A DNA stretch of 36,852 nucleotides from DATGMP01 sp035293565. Its GTDB lineage: Bacteria > Pseudomonadota > Alphaproteobacteria > BOG-932 > Roseiterribacteraceae. The stretch spans positions 1 to 36,852 of the forward strand of contig DATGMP010000165.1 of the NCBI GenBank assembly GCA_035293565.1, given 5' to 3'. This document shows positions 1-8,224 of this stretch, one piece after another. A program made the position numbers and the translations under genes. The notes under the pieces are model-generated. The model saw only the letters and a list, made by a program, of their open reading frames with translations. It was not told the DNA's origin and searched no databases. Each line of letters opens with the position of its first letter. Positions within the stretch are counted from its first letter, which is position 1.

Positions 1-209
1 GTACGATCGCGACGTACATGTGCAGCTTGAATCATCAGCCGTCATGCCTGTCAAGCGCATTCTTACCAATCTTATGACTACAAGTACAAGCCGATATCCA
101 AACCTCTCAGCCACTTAGCTGGAAAAATGGGCAAAGTTCGGTCTAAAGGACCTTTATAGAGACCGGTTGGCGGTCGCGGCAAGCCCAGGGCTCAGTCGGG
201 CTTTCGAGC
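1..209. other. Left-edge region without an assignable gene
   Basis: No gene could be assigned. One plus-strand frame is open from the edge to a TAG at 117-119 but its translation resembles nothing I recognise, so it may or may not be the tail of a gene outside the window. Two inverted repeats are visible: GGTC/GACC at 140-143 and 161-164 enclosing TAAAGG/CCTTTA at 144-156, and a perfect 7-bp stem TTCGAGC/GCTCGAA at 203-209 and 215-221 that spans the stop codon of the next minus-strand gene. Neither has a good T tract, so calling them terminators would be a guess. Confidence 0.3.
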
Positions 210-557
210 TCAGTGCTCGAAATGCCGATGTAGAATCGTATCGGCAAGGCCGGTGTCATAAGCCAATCCGGATTCGGTGAGGATTGCGGCGTCGGGGAAG
301 CGGGATCGGATCAGCCCCTTTCGCTCGAGCGCCGTCCAGGCGGCCGGATTGCTGAGGCCGGTCGCGTCACGGCTGAGTACGACCGCATCGCCCAGATGGA
401 AATGGTCGCCATGCGGCGCCGGTATGCCGGTCACGAGCACCGATCCATCGGGCTCGCGTCTCAGCACATGATTCTCCGAGCGTGCGAGGTGCTGGAGGAG
501 AGTCAGCGTCTTCAGCTGCAGCGGATTCAGGCCCAGCGGATTGCGTCTCGGCGGCAT
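210..557 (-). CDS. Conserved-looking hypothetical protein, 115 aa
   Basis: An ATG-started frame of 115 codons with an evenly mixed, soluble composition and no signal peptide or membrane segment. The N-terminus (MPPRRNPLGLNPLQLKTLTL) is basic and then helical. The middle (GIPAPHGDHFHLGDAVVLSR) is rich in His, Gly and Asp. The pattern of a short helical start, a turn-rich centre and a C-terminal part reading ALERKGLIRSRFP is reminiscent of small winged-helix proteins, but no family is recognised. It is transcribed away from the small gene at 737 and no operon partner is visible. Codon use resembles the neighbouring housekeeping genes, which supports its being real. Confidence 0.55.
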   Translation of the reverse strand: MPPRRNPLGLNPLQLKTLTLLQHLARSENHVLRREPDGSVLVTGIPAPHGDHFHLGDAVVLSRDATGLSNPAAWTALERKGLIRSRFPDAAILTESGLAYDTGLADTILHRHFEH

Positions 558-736
558 CGATCGAAAACCTCGGTAACCTCTTGGAAAGAAAAGCGGCGTC
601 GGGAAATCTTACAGTGACTCGACCGCTCCGTCGGAATTTCCACATTTTCTCATGAAACTACAAGAGGTAACGCTCTGTGGCACAGAACTTGCATAGAACG
701 TGGTGAGGGTCGAGATATACCGGTTGGAGTTCTGCC

Positions 737-958
737 GTGCTCGGGTCGCGTTTACAATCCATCGCCTTGTTAGCCTTGGCTTTTCTGTCCTTTTCGGCGG
801 TTCATGCCGCTGCCGAAACAGGCGAAACTCACGTGGCTCTGCAACCGCTGACCGGCTGGCTGATCGGCGTTCTCGTCGTTTTGGTCTTTTCCCTCCTGAG
901 CCGGCACCGTCCAGCCAAATTTGGGCGACGCCAGGCGAAGCCGGGCGGCGACCTGTGA
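737..958 (+). CDS. Small secreted or membrane protein, 73 aa
   Basis: The GTG start is preceded by GGAG at 726-729 with 7 nt spacing. Residues 1-25 look like a signal peptide (hydrophobic stretch ending SAVHAAAE). A second hydrophobic segment at about residues 39-55 (TGWLIGVLVVLVFSLL) is followed by a strongly basic tail. The predicted product is therefore an inner-membrane miniprotein with its tail in the cytoplasm if the signal is cleaved. It converges on truA with only 18 nt between the two stop codons. Function is unknown. It could be a chance frame, but the ribosome-binding site plus signal/TM architecture argue for a real gene. Confidence 0.5.
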   Translation: MLGSRLQSIALLALAFLSFSAVHAAAETGETHVALQPLTGWLIGVLVVLVFSLLSRHRPAKFGRRQAKPGGDL

Positions 959-963
959 GTCAA

Positions 964-982
964 GCCTGAGCCTTCCTCAGGC
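964..982. terminator. Candidate bidirectional terminator hairpin
   Basis: A perfect 7-bp inverted repeat, GCCTGAG and CTCAGGC with a 5-nt loop, lies between the convergent ends of the 73-aa gene and truA and includes the truA stop codon (977-979). There is no long T run on either strand, so it is a weak intrinsic-terminator candidate. Confidence 0.35.
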
Positions 983-1720
983 ATAATCCACAGTAACGAG
1001 GTAAAGCCCGTCGGGGGGCGCCGTCGGCCCACCGGCGGCACGATCCTTGGCCGCGAGCGCGGCCGCCATTTGGGCCGGTCGCCATTTGCCGCGGCCGACC
1101 AGGATCAGCGTCCCGATCATGTTGCGGACCTGGTGATGAAGGAACGAGCGCGCCTCAACCTCGAAGCGAAGCAGATCGCCCTCGCGAATCGCATCGAGCC
1201 TATCGAGCGTTCTGATCGGCGATTTCGCCTGGCACATCGCGGCGCGGAAGGTCGTGAAATCGTGCCGACCTATCAGCGCGGCCGCGCCGGCGCGGATTGC
1301 GTCATCGTCCAAAGCTTGCGGCACGTGCCAGACCCGTCCCTCGTCGAGCGTCGGCCGCGCGGGCCGGTTCAGCACCAGATAGCGATAGCGTCGACGGCGT
1401 GCCGACGTGCGCGCATGGAATCCGGGCGGCGCTGGCTCGGCCTTCAGCACCGCGATCGGGTGCGGACGCAGATGCGCGTTGAGCGCCTCGCGTACGGTTC
1501 GCGCCGTGGTCGGCTTCTCGAGGTCGAAATGGGCGGCCTGACCCAGCGCATGCACGCCGGCATCGGTTCGGCCGGCAACATGAAGGCGCGGCGCCTCGCC
1601 GGAAAAGGCCTCGATCGCGCGCTCGATCTCTTCCTGGACGGACGCGCCATGGGCCTGGCGCTGCCAGCCCATGAACGGACGCCCGTCATACTCGATCGTG
1701 AGCTTCCAGCGCGTCGGCAT
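977..1720 (-). CDS. truA: tRNA pseudouridine(38-40) synthase TruA
   Basis: Converts uridines 38-40 of the tRNA anticodon stem-loop to pseudouridine in the cytoplasm. The 247-aa length fits the family. It starts with the typical first strand (MPTRWKLTIEYDGRPFMGWQ). The catalytic motif GRTDAGVHA is at residues 50-58, with the nucleophilic Asp at 53. Later family features include FEVEARSFLHHQVRNMIG and the C-terminal GLYLVTVDYA. The ATG at 1720 was chosen because the translation upstream of it is only the out-of-frame fmt reading. The gene therefore overlaps the 3' end of fmt by 35 nt, and the two are probably translationally coupled at the end of the rmuC-def-fmt-truA unit. Confidence 0.96.
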   Translation of the reverse strand: MPTRWKLTIEYDGRPFMGWQRQAHGASVQEEIERAIEAFSGEAPRLHVAGRTDAGVHALGQAAHFDLEKPTTARTVREALNAHLRPHPIAVLKAEPAPPGFHARTSARRRRYRYLVLNRPARPTLDEGRVWHVPQALDDDAIRAGAAALIGRHDFTTFRAAMCQAKSPIRTLDRLDAIREGDLLRFEVEARSFLHHQVRNMIGTLILVGRGKWRPAQMAAALAAKDRAAGGPTAPPDGLYLVTVDYA

Positions 1721-2660
1721 GGAGGATCTCGAGGCGCGACCCGGACTTGAGCTCGAAGCCGCGCAGGAAAGCCGCGCCGTCCTGGCGCGTACGGCCCGGG
1801 CGCTGCAGTTGGACCAGCTGGAGCGCGCCTTCGCCGCAGGCCACGACGGGGGCGCCATCCTTGGCGGGCGCCAGCAGCGTGCCCGCCGGCCCGCGCGCAT
1901 CATGGACCGCCGCCTCCAGCAGCTTGATGCGCTCCGGGCCGATCATGAAATAGGCGCCAGGCCAGGGATTGAGCGCCCGCACCTTGCGGTCGAGCTCGGC
2001 AGCGGCGAGGCTCCAATCGATCAGCCCTTCCGTGCGGTCGAGTTTGGCCGCGTAGGTGATGCCTTCTTCCGGTTGGGGCGTCTCTATTGCTGTGCCGGCG
2101 GCGATCATCGCGAGCGCCTCGACGATCATCTGCGCGCCGAGATCGGCGAGCTCGTCAGTGAGCGATGCCGCAGTTGTCCAGCGGCCGATCGGGACAGCGC
2201 GCTTGACAAGCATCGGCCCGGTGTCCAGCCCCGCCTCCATGCGCATGATGGTAACCCCGGTCTCGGCATCGCCGGCAAGGATGGCGCGCTGGATCGGCGC
2301 GGCGCCCCGCCAGCGGGGCAGGAGCGACGCATGGATATTGAAGCAGCCCAGTTTCGGCGCGGCCAGGATCGGCTTGGGCAGGATCAATCCGTAGGCTGCG
2401 ACGACCGCGACATCGAGATCGAGCGCGGCGAATTCCGCTTGCGTCTCGGGGGGCCGCAGTGACGCGGGGTGGCGGACTTCGAACCCATGCTGCTGGGCCA
2501 GCTGATGGACAGCCGACGGGACCGTCTTATGGCCTCGTCCGGCCGGGCGCGGCGGCTGGGTGTAAACCGCGCGGATGTCGTATCCGGCCTCGACCAGCGC
2601 CGCCAAAGCGCGTGCCGCGAAGGGGGGCGTTCCCATGAAGGCGAGGCGAAGCCGGGACAT
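1686..2660 (-). CDS. fmt: Methionyl-tRNA formyltransferase
   Basis: Transfers a formyl group from 10-formyl-tetrahydrofolate to the amino group of initiator Met-tRNA. The 324-aa protein has an N-terminal Rossmann-like hydrolase domain (RLAFMGTPPFAARAL) and the substrate signature FNIHASLLPRWRGAAP. Catalytic residues Asn108, His110 and Asp146 (in GLDTGPM) are all present, as is a C-terminal OB-like domain. It lies 11 nt downstream of def, the deformylase that removes the same formyl group after translation starts. This def-fmt pairing is common in bacteria. Confidence 0.97.
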   Translation of the reverse strand: MSRLRLAFMGTPPFAARALAALVEAGYDIRAVYTQPPRPAGRGHKTVPSAVHQLAQQHGFEVRHPASLRPPETQAEFAALDLDVAVVAAYGLILPKPILAAPKLGCFNIHASLLPRWRGAAPIQRAILAGDAETGVTIMRMEAGLDTGPMLVKRAVPIGRWTTAASLTDELADLGAQMIVEALAMIAAGTAIETPQPEEGITYAAKLDRTEGLIDWSLAAAELDRKVRALNPWPGAYFMIGPERIKLLEAAVHDARGPAGTLLAPAKDGAPVVACGEGALQLVQLQRPGRTRQDGAAFLRGFELKSGSRLEILHADALEAHDRV

Positions 2661-2671
2661 GGGCGCGGCTT

Positions 2672-3190
2672 CTAGCCCAGCTCGCCGGCGCGCTTAGCCT
2701 TCTGAAGCTTCCTCAGGATGATGTTGCGCTTCACCAGCGAGAGGTGATCGACGAACAGCACGCCCTCCAGATGCTCGATCTCATGCTGGATGCAAGTGGC
2801 GAGCATGCCTTCGGCTTCGAGCGTACGCGGCGTATTCGTTTCGTCGATGTAGGAAACGGTGATCGCGTCGGGCCGCTCGACATCGGCATAGAAGTCGGGG
2901 AGCGACAGGCAGCCCTCATTCATGATGCGCTTTTCATCCGAAGTGCGCGTCACGACGGGATTTGCCATGCGGTAAGGCTGCGGCGGCTCGTCCTTCTCCG
3001 CCACATCGACCACGATCACGCGGACGAGACGGCCGACCTGAGGCGCCGCGAGCCCGACACCCGGAGCCGCATACATCGTCTCCAGCATGTCGTCCATGAG
3101 ACGGCGGATATTATCGTCGACGCGCTCCACCGGTTGGGCGATCTGCTTCAGCCGCGGGTCGGGGGCGATCAATATGTCGAGCTTGCTCAT
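2672..3190 (-). CDS. def: Peptide deformylase
   Basis: Removes the N-formyl group from nascent proteins and is a cytoplasmic, usually Fe2+, metalloenzyme. All three signature motifs are present in 172 aa: GVGLAAPQ at 44-51, EGCLS at 92-96 (metal ligand Cys94) and HEIEH at 136-140 (ligands His136 and His140, catalytic Glu137). The third motif has Glu where most family members have Asp (HEIDH); this position is not a metal ligand. The ATG overlaps the rmuC stop codon as ATGA, which implies translational coupling. Confidence 0.97.
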   Translation of the reverse strand: MSKLDILIAPDPRLKQIAQPVERVDDNIRRLMDDMLETMYAAPGVGLAAPQVGRLVRVIVVDVAEKDEPPQPYRMANPVVTRTSDEKRIMNEGCLSLPDFYADVERPDAITVSYIDETNTPRTLEAEGMLATCIQHEIEHLEGVLFVDHLSLVKRNIILRKLQKAKRAGELG

Positions 3191-4452
3191 GCTGCATCCA
3201 CTTCGGGCGAATCGGGACCGTCCAATTCGCCCAGGAATTCCGGTTCGCTCACCAATTCAGGCGCGCTGAGCGGCCGAACGGCGATTTCGATCGGCGGCGG
3301 CTCGGGTACTTCCGAACCGACATGCGCGGCTTTCAGCTCCTTGATCCGCCGGGCGCTCGGAAGAACCTGCCGCTCCATCGATCCGACGGCTTCGTTGTAG
3401 CAGCTCACGGCGCCGGTCAAGCCTTTGCCGACCTTGAGGAAATGCTCGCCGAACTTCGACAGGCGCTTGTAAAGCTCGGCGGCATGCTCGGAAATCTCGC
3501 GCGCATTCTCGGTCAGGGCCTCTTGCCGCCAGCCGAACTCGATGGCGCGGAGCAGCGCGATCAGCGTGGTCGGCGTGGCCGGCACTACATGGTTGTCGAT
3601 GCCCGCTTCGACAAGGCCGGGATCGACGCGCAGCGCCGCGCTGAAGAAGCCCTCGTCGGGCATGAACATGACCACCAGGTCGGGGCTGGGCTGGAAGCTC
3701 TGCCAATAGGATTTCGAGCCCAGATCGCTCATATGCTTGCGCACCAGCCGCGCGTGCCTCAGCAACAGCTCGTGGCGCGCAGCGTCGTCGATCTCCTCGG
3801 TCGTGGCATCGAAATAATGCTCGAAGGGCACCTTGGAATCGACGACGATCGTGCGCCCGCCGGGCAGCCGGACGATGACGTCCGGCCTCAGCCTCCCCTC
3901 GTCGGTCGCCACGCTTCGCTGCTCGACGAAATCAACATGGGCCTGCATGCCGGCCATCTCGATGACCCGGCGGAGCTGCAGCTCGCCCCAGCGACCGCGG
4001 GCGCCGGGGCTGCGCATCGCGGTGACGAGTTTCTGAGTCTCGCTCGAAAGGCGCAGATGGCTCTTCGCCATTTCCTCGACTTGAAAGGAGAGCGCCCGAT
4101 AAGCGCCGACGCGCTCCTTCTCGATCTCCGCAATCTGCCTGTCGACGCGGGTGAGCGATTCCTTGACCGGCTGAAGCAGCTGGTCGAGATCGCCTTTCGC
4201 GGCGGCCTGAAATCCGTCGAACTGAGTCTTCGCGAGGTCGAGAAACTGGCGATTATTGACGCCGAGCGCCTCGTTCGACAGGCGCCGGAACTCGGCTGTC
4301 AGACGGTCGACCATCGCGGCGCGTTCCTGGTCGACAAGCCGCTCGCTCTCACGCGCAGCGCGGGCATTGCCCGATTTGAGCGCAAACCAGACGGCGCCGG
4401 CGCCAAAGAAGACGCCGATCAGAAGTGAAATCGGATCGATTCCAGATCCCAA
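3187..4452 (-). CDS. rmuC: DNA recombination protein RmuC
   Basis: The RmuC family limits recombination between inverted repeats and has a nuclease-like fold; its mechanism is poorly known. The 421-aa protein begins with a membrane anchor (about residues 7-25, ISLLIGVFFGAGAVWFAL). A long charged coiled-coil region follows to about residue 140, then the conserved domain with RGRWGELQLRRVIEMAGM, RPDVIVRLPGGRTIVVDSK and DLVVMFMPDEGFFSAAL. The tail is acidic and proline-rich. It is first in a unit with def, fmt and truA, and a palindromic repeat separates it from argB upstream. Confidence 0.93.
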   Translation of the reverse strand: MGSGIDPISLLIGVFFGAGAVWFALKSGNARAARESERLVDQERAAMVDRLTAEFRRLSNEALGVNNRQFLDLAKTQFDGFQAAAKGDLDQLLQPVKESLTRVDRQIAEIEKERVGAYRALSFQVEEMAKSHLRLSSETQKLVTAMRSPGARGRWGELQLRRVIEMAGMQAHVDFVEQRSVATDEGRLRPDVIVRLPGGRTIVVDSKVPFEHYFDATTEEIDDAARHELLLRHARLVRKHMSDLGSKSYWQSFQPSPDLVVMFMPDEGFFSAALRVDPGLVEAGIDNHVVPATPTTLIALLRAIEFGWRQEALTENAREISEHAAELYKRLSKFGEHFLKVGKGLTGAVSCYNEAVGSMERQVLPSARRIKELKAAHVGSEVPEPPPIEIAVRPLSAPELVSEPEFLGELDGPDSPEVDAA

Positions 4453-4471
4453 GAATCCTCACCACCACATT

Positions 4472-4562
4472 CGTCATCCTCGGGCGAGCGAAGCGAGACC
4501 CGGGGATCCATGTCGACGTTTTCCCGGTGCCGACATGGATTTCCGCTTTCGCGGGAATGACG
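4472..4562. repeat. Palindromic intergenic repeat (REP/MITE-like)
   Basis: A 91-bp element fills most of the argB-rmuC gap. It begins CGTCATCCTCGGGCGAGCG and ends TTTCGCGGGAATGACG, so its ends are imperfect inverted repeats of the CGTCAT..ATGACG type. Internal inverted segments CATGTCG (4509-4515) and CGACATG (4531-4537) form a second stem, and each outer arm can fold by itself (CGAGCGAAGCGAG). I recall repeats with these ends as common between genes in sphingomonad genomes. It may act as an mRNA-stabilising or attenuating structure within the transcription unit. Confidence 0.7.
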
Positions 4563-4587
4563 ACTCAGGGATAGCCAGTTTATAGCA

Positions 4588-5493
4588 TCAGTCCCGGCTG
4601 ATCATCGTTCCGGCGCCGCCAGCCGTGAAGATTTCGAGCAGCAGCGCATGCCGCACGCGGCCGTCCAGGATGACGGCGGCCTCGACGCCTTGGTCGACGC
4701 TTTCGAGGCAGGTCTCGACCTTGGGGATCATTCCCCCCGAGATCGTTCCGTCGGCGATCATGCGTCGCGCGGCGTGCGCGGTCATTTTCGGCACGAGCTG
4801 CTTTTTGGCATCCAGGACACCGGCGACATCGGTCAGAAGCAGCAGCCGCTCGGCGCCAACCGCTGCGGCGATCGCGCCGGCGGCGGTGTCTGCGTTGATA
4901 TTGAAGGTTTCGCCGTTCTTGCCGATCCCGATCGGCGCGATCACCGGGATCACGTCGGAATCCTCGAAGCCCTCCAATATGTCGGCATTGATCTGCTGCG
5001 GCTCGCCGACGAAGCCTAGATCGAGGATCTTCTCGATGTTGGAGTCGGGGTCCTTGGTCGTGCGCCTCAGCTTGCGCGCGACGATCAGCTTGCCGTCCTT
5101 GCCGGACAATCCGATCGCCATGCCGCCGGCGTCGCCGATCGCGCTCACGATCTGTTTGTTGATCGAGCCCGACAGAACCATCTCGACGATCTCGACCGTG
5201 TCGGTATCGGTAACGCGCAGCCCGTCGATGAAGGAGCTCTTGATCTTGAGTCGCTCCAGCATCTGGCCGATTTGCGGGCCGCCGCCATGAACGACGATCG
5301 GATTGATGCCGACTTGCTTCAGCAGCACCACGTCGGCTGCGAACTGGCTCGCCATCTCGGTATCGCCCATGGCGTGGCCGCCATATTTGATGACAAAGGT
5401 CGAGCCCGCGAAACGCCGCATGTAGGGCAGCGCTTCGGCCAGAGTTTCGGCCTTGGCCAGCCATTGCTCGCGGGATAGTTCTGATCCGGTCAT
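4588..5493 (-). CDS. argB: Acetylglutamate kinase
   Basis: Phosphorylates N-acetyl-L-glutamate with ATP, the second step of arginine synthesis, in the cytoplasm. The 301-aa protein has the amino-acid-kinase landmarks FVIKYGGHAMGD (phosphate-binding KYGGH at 36-40), VVHGGGPQI at 68-76, and the C-terminal block ADGTISGGMIPKVETCLE. The roughly 20-residue N-terminal helix (REQWLAKAETLAEALPYM) is the extension associated with arginine-inhibited hexameric enzymes, so feedback control by arginine is likely. It lies about 105 nt downstream of engB on the same strand. Confidence 0.97.
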   Translation of the reverse strand: MTGSELSREQWLAKAETLAEALPYMRRFAGSTFVIKYGGHAMGDTEMASQFAADVVLLKQVGINPIVVHGGGPQIGQMLERLKIKSSFIDGLRVTDTDTVEIVEMVLSGSINKQIVSAIGDAGGMAIGLSGKDGKLIVARKLRRTTKDPDSNIEKILDLGFVGEPQQINADILEGFEDSDVIPVIAPIGIGKNGETFNINADTAAGAIAAAVGAERLLLLTDVAGVLDAKKQLVPKMTAHAARRMIADGTISGGMIPKVETCLESVDQGVEAAVILDGRVRHALLLEIFTAGGAGTMISRD

Positions 5494-5598
5494 CCGGGGG
5501 GCTTTCGCTATTGGGGTGACCGGCTCGTTTTACCGGCTGGGGCACTCTGTCTCAAGCGCAAGGACCGCCTCTCATTTGGCCCGAGCCCCGCAACCGGC

Positions 5599-6213
5599 CT
5601 ATTCTGCCAGCGTCGAGATCAACGCGCGCAGCGCTTCGATTCCGGTGCCGTCCTCGGCGCTGGTCACCAGCACCTCGGGCCTTGCCGCCGGATGCTTTCG
5701 GAGCGCGTTCTCGGTCGCTGCGCGCATCCGTTCCGATTCGCCGCGCTTCAGCTTGTCGGCCTTGGTCAGGATCACCTGGTAGGGCACCGCCGCTGAATCC
5801 AGCAGGTCCATGATCTCGACGTCATTGGGTTTGATCCCATGCCGCCCGTCGATCAGCAGCATCACCTGCCGCAGCGGCACGCGGCCCTTCAGATAGAGGC
5901 GGATGAGCTCGGTCCAGCCGGCCACTGTCTCCTTGGGGGCGGCAGCGTAGCCGTACCCCGGCAGATCGGCGACGGTCAGCCTTTCGCCGACGCTAAAGAA
6001 ATTCACCTGCTGGGTCCGTCCGGGCGTATTCGAGACTCGCGCCACATTCCGGTTGCCGGCGATCTTGTTGATGAGGCTCGATTTGCCGACATTCGAGCGG
6101 CCCGCGAACGCGATCTCGGGCCCGGCCGGAGGCGGCACGCCATCGATCGCGGCGGCTCCGGTGATGAATCGCCACTCGGTCGCATTCAGACGAAATTCGA
6201 CCGCCTCGGCCAA
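5599..6213 (-). CDS. engB: Ribosome biogenesis GTPase EngB (YihA/YsxC)
   Basis: A small essential GTPase for large-ribosomal-subunit assembly. G motifs are visible: G1 GRSNVGKSS (38-46), G2 NTPGRTQ, G3 DLPGYGYA (83-90), G4 TKADK and G5 TSA. There is no in-frame ATG near the 5' end. A TTG at 6213, two nucleotides after the yidC stop and preceded by GGGGCCTGAGG, gives 204 aa, a normal family length. Translation is probably coupled to yidC. Confidence 0.93.
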   Translation of the reverse strand: MAEAVEFRLNATEWRFITGAAAIDGVPPPAGPEIAFAGRSNVGKSSLINKIAGNRNVARVSNTPGRTQQVNFFSVGERLTVADLPGYGYAAAPKETVAGWTELIRLYLKGRVPLRQVMLLIDGRHGIKPNDVEIMDLLDSAAVPYQVILTKADKLKRGESERMRAATENALRKHPAARPEVLVTSAEDGTGIEALRALISTLAE

Positions 6214-6215
6214 CC

Positions 6216-7946
6216 TCAGGCCCCAGCTTTGGCCTTGCGGGCCTCCGCTCGGCGCCGGATCAGGTACATCTGTCCTATCGTCAACAGGTTGTTCCAGACG
6301 TAATAGATCATCAGCCCGGCCGGGAAGTTGCGGAAGAAGACGAGCAGCATCAGCGGCATCATCGCCATGATCCGCTGCTGCGTCGGATCGGCGGTGGGCG
6401 TCGGCGTCATCTTCTGCTGCAGATAGAGCGAGCCCGCGTAAAGGATCGGCCAGGCGCCGATCATCAGGACGGCAGGCGGCGCCCACGGGACGAGGCCGAA
6501 CAGGTTGAAGATCGTCGTCGGATCGGGCGCCGAAAGGTCGCGGATCCAGCCATAGAAAGGCGCCTGCCGCATTTCGATCGAGGTGATCAGCACGCGATAC
6601 AGCGCGAAGAAGATCGGAATCTGCAGCAGCTGCGGCAGGCAGCCAGAAGCCGGATTGATCTTCTCGCGCCGGAACAGCTCCATCTGGGCGGTGGCCATCT
6701 TCTCGCGGTCGTCGCCGAAGCGCTCCTTGAGCTGCGCGATCTTGGGCTGCAAGTCGCGCATCCGCGCCATCTGGTGGAACGAGCGGTCCTGCAGCGGGAA
6801 CAGAACGGTCTTCAGGATGACGTTGAAGACCAGGATCGCGATGCCGAAGCTGCCATAAACTCCCCAATCCCTGAGGTGCCGGCCGATGAAGTCGAGAACC
6901 AATGAAAAGGGCTTGGCGATCAGGTAGAAGGAGCCGAAATCCACCGTTCGGTCGAGCTTATCGATGCCGGCGGTGTCCTGGTACTGGTCCAGCAGCTTTT
7001 GTTCCTTGGCGCCGGCGAAGAGCTGCGAGGTCTCCTCGGCGGTCGCCCCCGGCGCGATCATCGCCGGAGAGGCCTGGTAGTCGGCGGAATAGCGATCATT
7101 GGCGCCCGATTTCGAGTCGCTCAGCACGGCTGCGATGTTCTGATCTGACGGCGGCGCCGCGGCGACCAGCCAATAGCGGTCGTTCATACCGACCCAGCCG
7201 CCTTTGCTCTGATATTGGACGCTGCCCTTGTCGGCCAGCTCCTTGTAGCTGACCTCCTCGAGGGCTCCGTTGAATGCGCCTGCGACGCTGGGCGCTGGGC
7301 CGAAGGCCTCCTTGGTCGTCGGCGGGTTGACCCGAATGACCCGGCCAAAGGGCTTTAGGATCACGGGCGCGCTCCCGTGATTCGTTACTTTGTCGACGAT
7401 CCGGAAGAGGTAGTTCGGGTCGACCGAGATGGTGCGTTCGAACGACAGGCCCGCGCCATTGTCCCAGGTGAGCGTTACCGGATGATCCGGCGTCAATGCA
7501 TGGTCGGTCGGGCCGTTCCAGATCGTCTTGGAATTCGGCACCTGGAGGTTCGGATCCTGCGGCGTCCAGCCGAACTCGACGAAATAGGGGTTCTCGGCGC
7601 CGGCGGGCGACAGCAGCGTCACCGGCTTTTCATGCGCCGACGTCTCGAAATAGTCGACGAGGGTTAGATCGTCGATCCGGCCGCCCGCGAGCGAGAGCGA
7701 GCCTTTGAGGCGCGGCGTCTCGATCCGGACGCGCGGCGCCTCCGGCAGCGTTTCGGCGGCCATGGGCGGGGGTGTCAAAGCTGGCGCGGGTGCGCTCTGC
7801 TGACCTTGAGGCTGGCTCTGCGGCGTCTCGACCGTCTGGATCGGCGCGGACGGATGGACGCGCTTGCCCATGATCGCTTCCCATCCGATGAAGACGAGGA
7901 TGGATAGGGCGATGGCGAGGATCAGGTTGCGCTGCTGTTCGTCCAT
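6216..7946 (-). CDS. yidC: Membrane protein insertase YidC
   Basis: Inserts and folds inner-membrane proteins, alone or with SecYEG. The product is 576 aa, typical for Gram-negative YidC. An N-terminal membrane anchor (NLILAIALSILVFIGWEAIM) is followed by a Pro/Gln-rich linker and a large periplasmic beta-domain. The conserved C-terminal insertase core follows (about residues 345-560), including NPASGCLPQLLQIPIFFALY and FPAGLMIYYVWNNLLTI. Of two adjacent ATGs (7949 and 7946), the second gives the usual MDEQQRN start; GAAG at 7956-7959 is the likely ribosome-binding site. A TTG at 7961 is possible but less typical. Confidence 0.96.
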   Translation of the reverse strand: MDEQQRNLILAIALSILVFIGWEAIMGKRVHPSAPIQTVETPQSQPQGQQSAPAPALTPPPMAAETLPEAPRVRIETPRLKGSLSLAGGRIDDLTLVDYFETSAHEKPVTLLSPAGAENPYFVEFGWTPQDPNLQVPNSKTIWNGPTDHALTPDHPVTLTWDNGAGLSFERTISVDPNYLFRIVDKVTNHGSAPVILKPFGRVIRVNPPTTKEAFGPAPSVAGAFNGALEEVSYKELADKGSVQYQSKGGWVGMNDRYWLVAAAPPSDQNIAAVLSDSKSGANDRYSADYQASPAMIAPGATAEETSQLFAGAKEQKLLDQYQDTAGIDKLDRTVDFGSFYLIAKPFSLVLDFIGRHLRDWGVYGSFGIAILVFNVILKTVLFPLQDRSFHQMARMRDLQPKIAQLKERFGDDREKMATAQMELFRREKINPASGCLPQLLQIPIFFALYRVLITSIEMRQAPFYGWIRDLSAPDPTTIFNLFGLVPWAPPAVLMIGAWPILYAGSLYLQQKMTPTPTADPTQQRIMAMMPLMLLVFFRNFPAGLMIYYVWNNLLTIGQMYLIRRRAEARKAKAGA

Positions 7947-7957
7947 CATGAAAATCT

Positions 7958-8224
7958 TCAACGATCAGCGACGGCGCCGATCTGCTCCTCGGAGTTGCAA
8001 TTCGGGTGCGGCACCGGGTCGTAGCCCGAACCGCCCCAGGGGTGGCAGCGGGCCAGCCGCTGGGCTGCGAGCCAGGAGCCGCGCAGCGCGCCGTGGCGCT
8101 CGACCGCCTCCAGCGCGTAGGCCGAGCAGCTGGGCTCATAGCGGCAATTGGCGCCGAGCCAGGGCGAGATCGCCAACTTATAGGCCTTGATGGCGATTTT
8201 CAGGATCGATGACGCCCAGCTCAC
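7958..8224 (-). CDS. yidD: Membrane protein insertion efficiency factor YidD
   Basis: A small membrane-associated protein that assists YidC-dependent insertion. The 88-aa product has an amphipathic N-terminus (ILKIAIKAYKLAISPWLGAN), the family signature CRYEPSCSAYALEAVERHG and the C-terminal motif RLARCHPWGGSGYDPVP. The GTG start overlaps the rnpA stop codon as GTGA, so translation is probably coupled to rnpA. yidC begins just after its stop codon. Confidence 0.95.
   Translation of the reverse strand: MSWASSILKIAIKAYKLAISPWLGANCRYEPSCSAYALEAVERHGALRGSWLAAQRLARCHPWGGSGYDPVPHPNCNSEEQIGAVADR

Noticed and set aside
3322..4428. Long open frame of 368 codons on the plus strand opposite rmuC
   Set aside because: It lies wholly opposite a well-supported gene, has no family resemblance or ribosome-binding site, and long antisense frames are expected at this G+C. 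The same applies to frames opposite other genes, for example 13200-14078, 17943-19124, 20923-22002 and 27062-28579.
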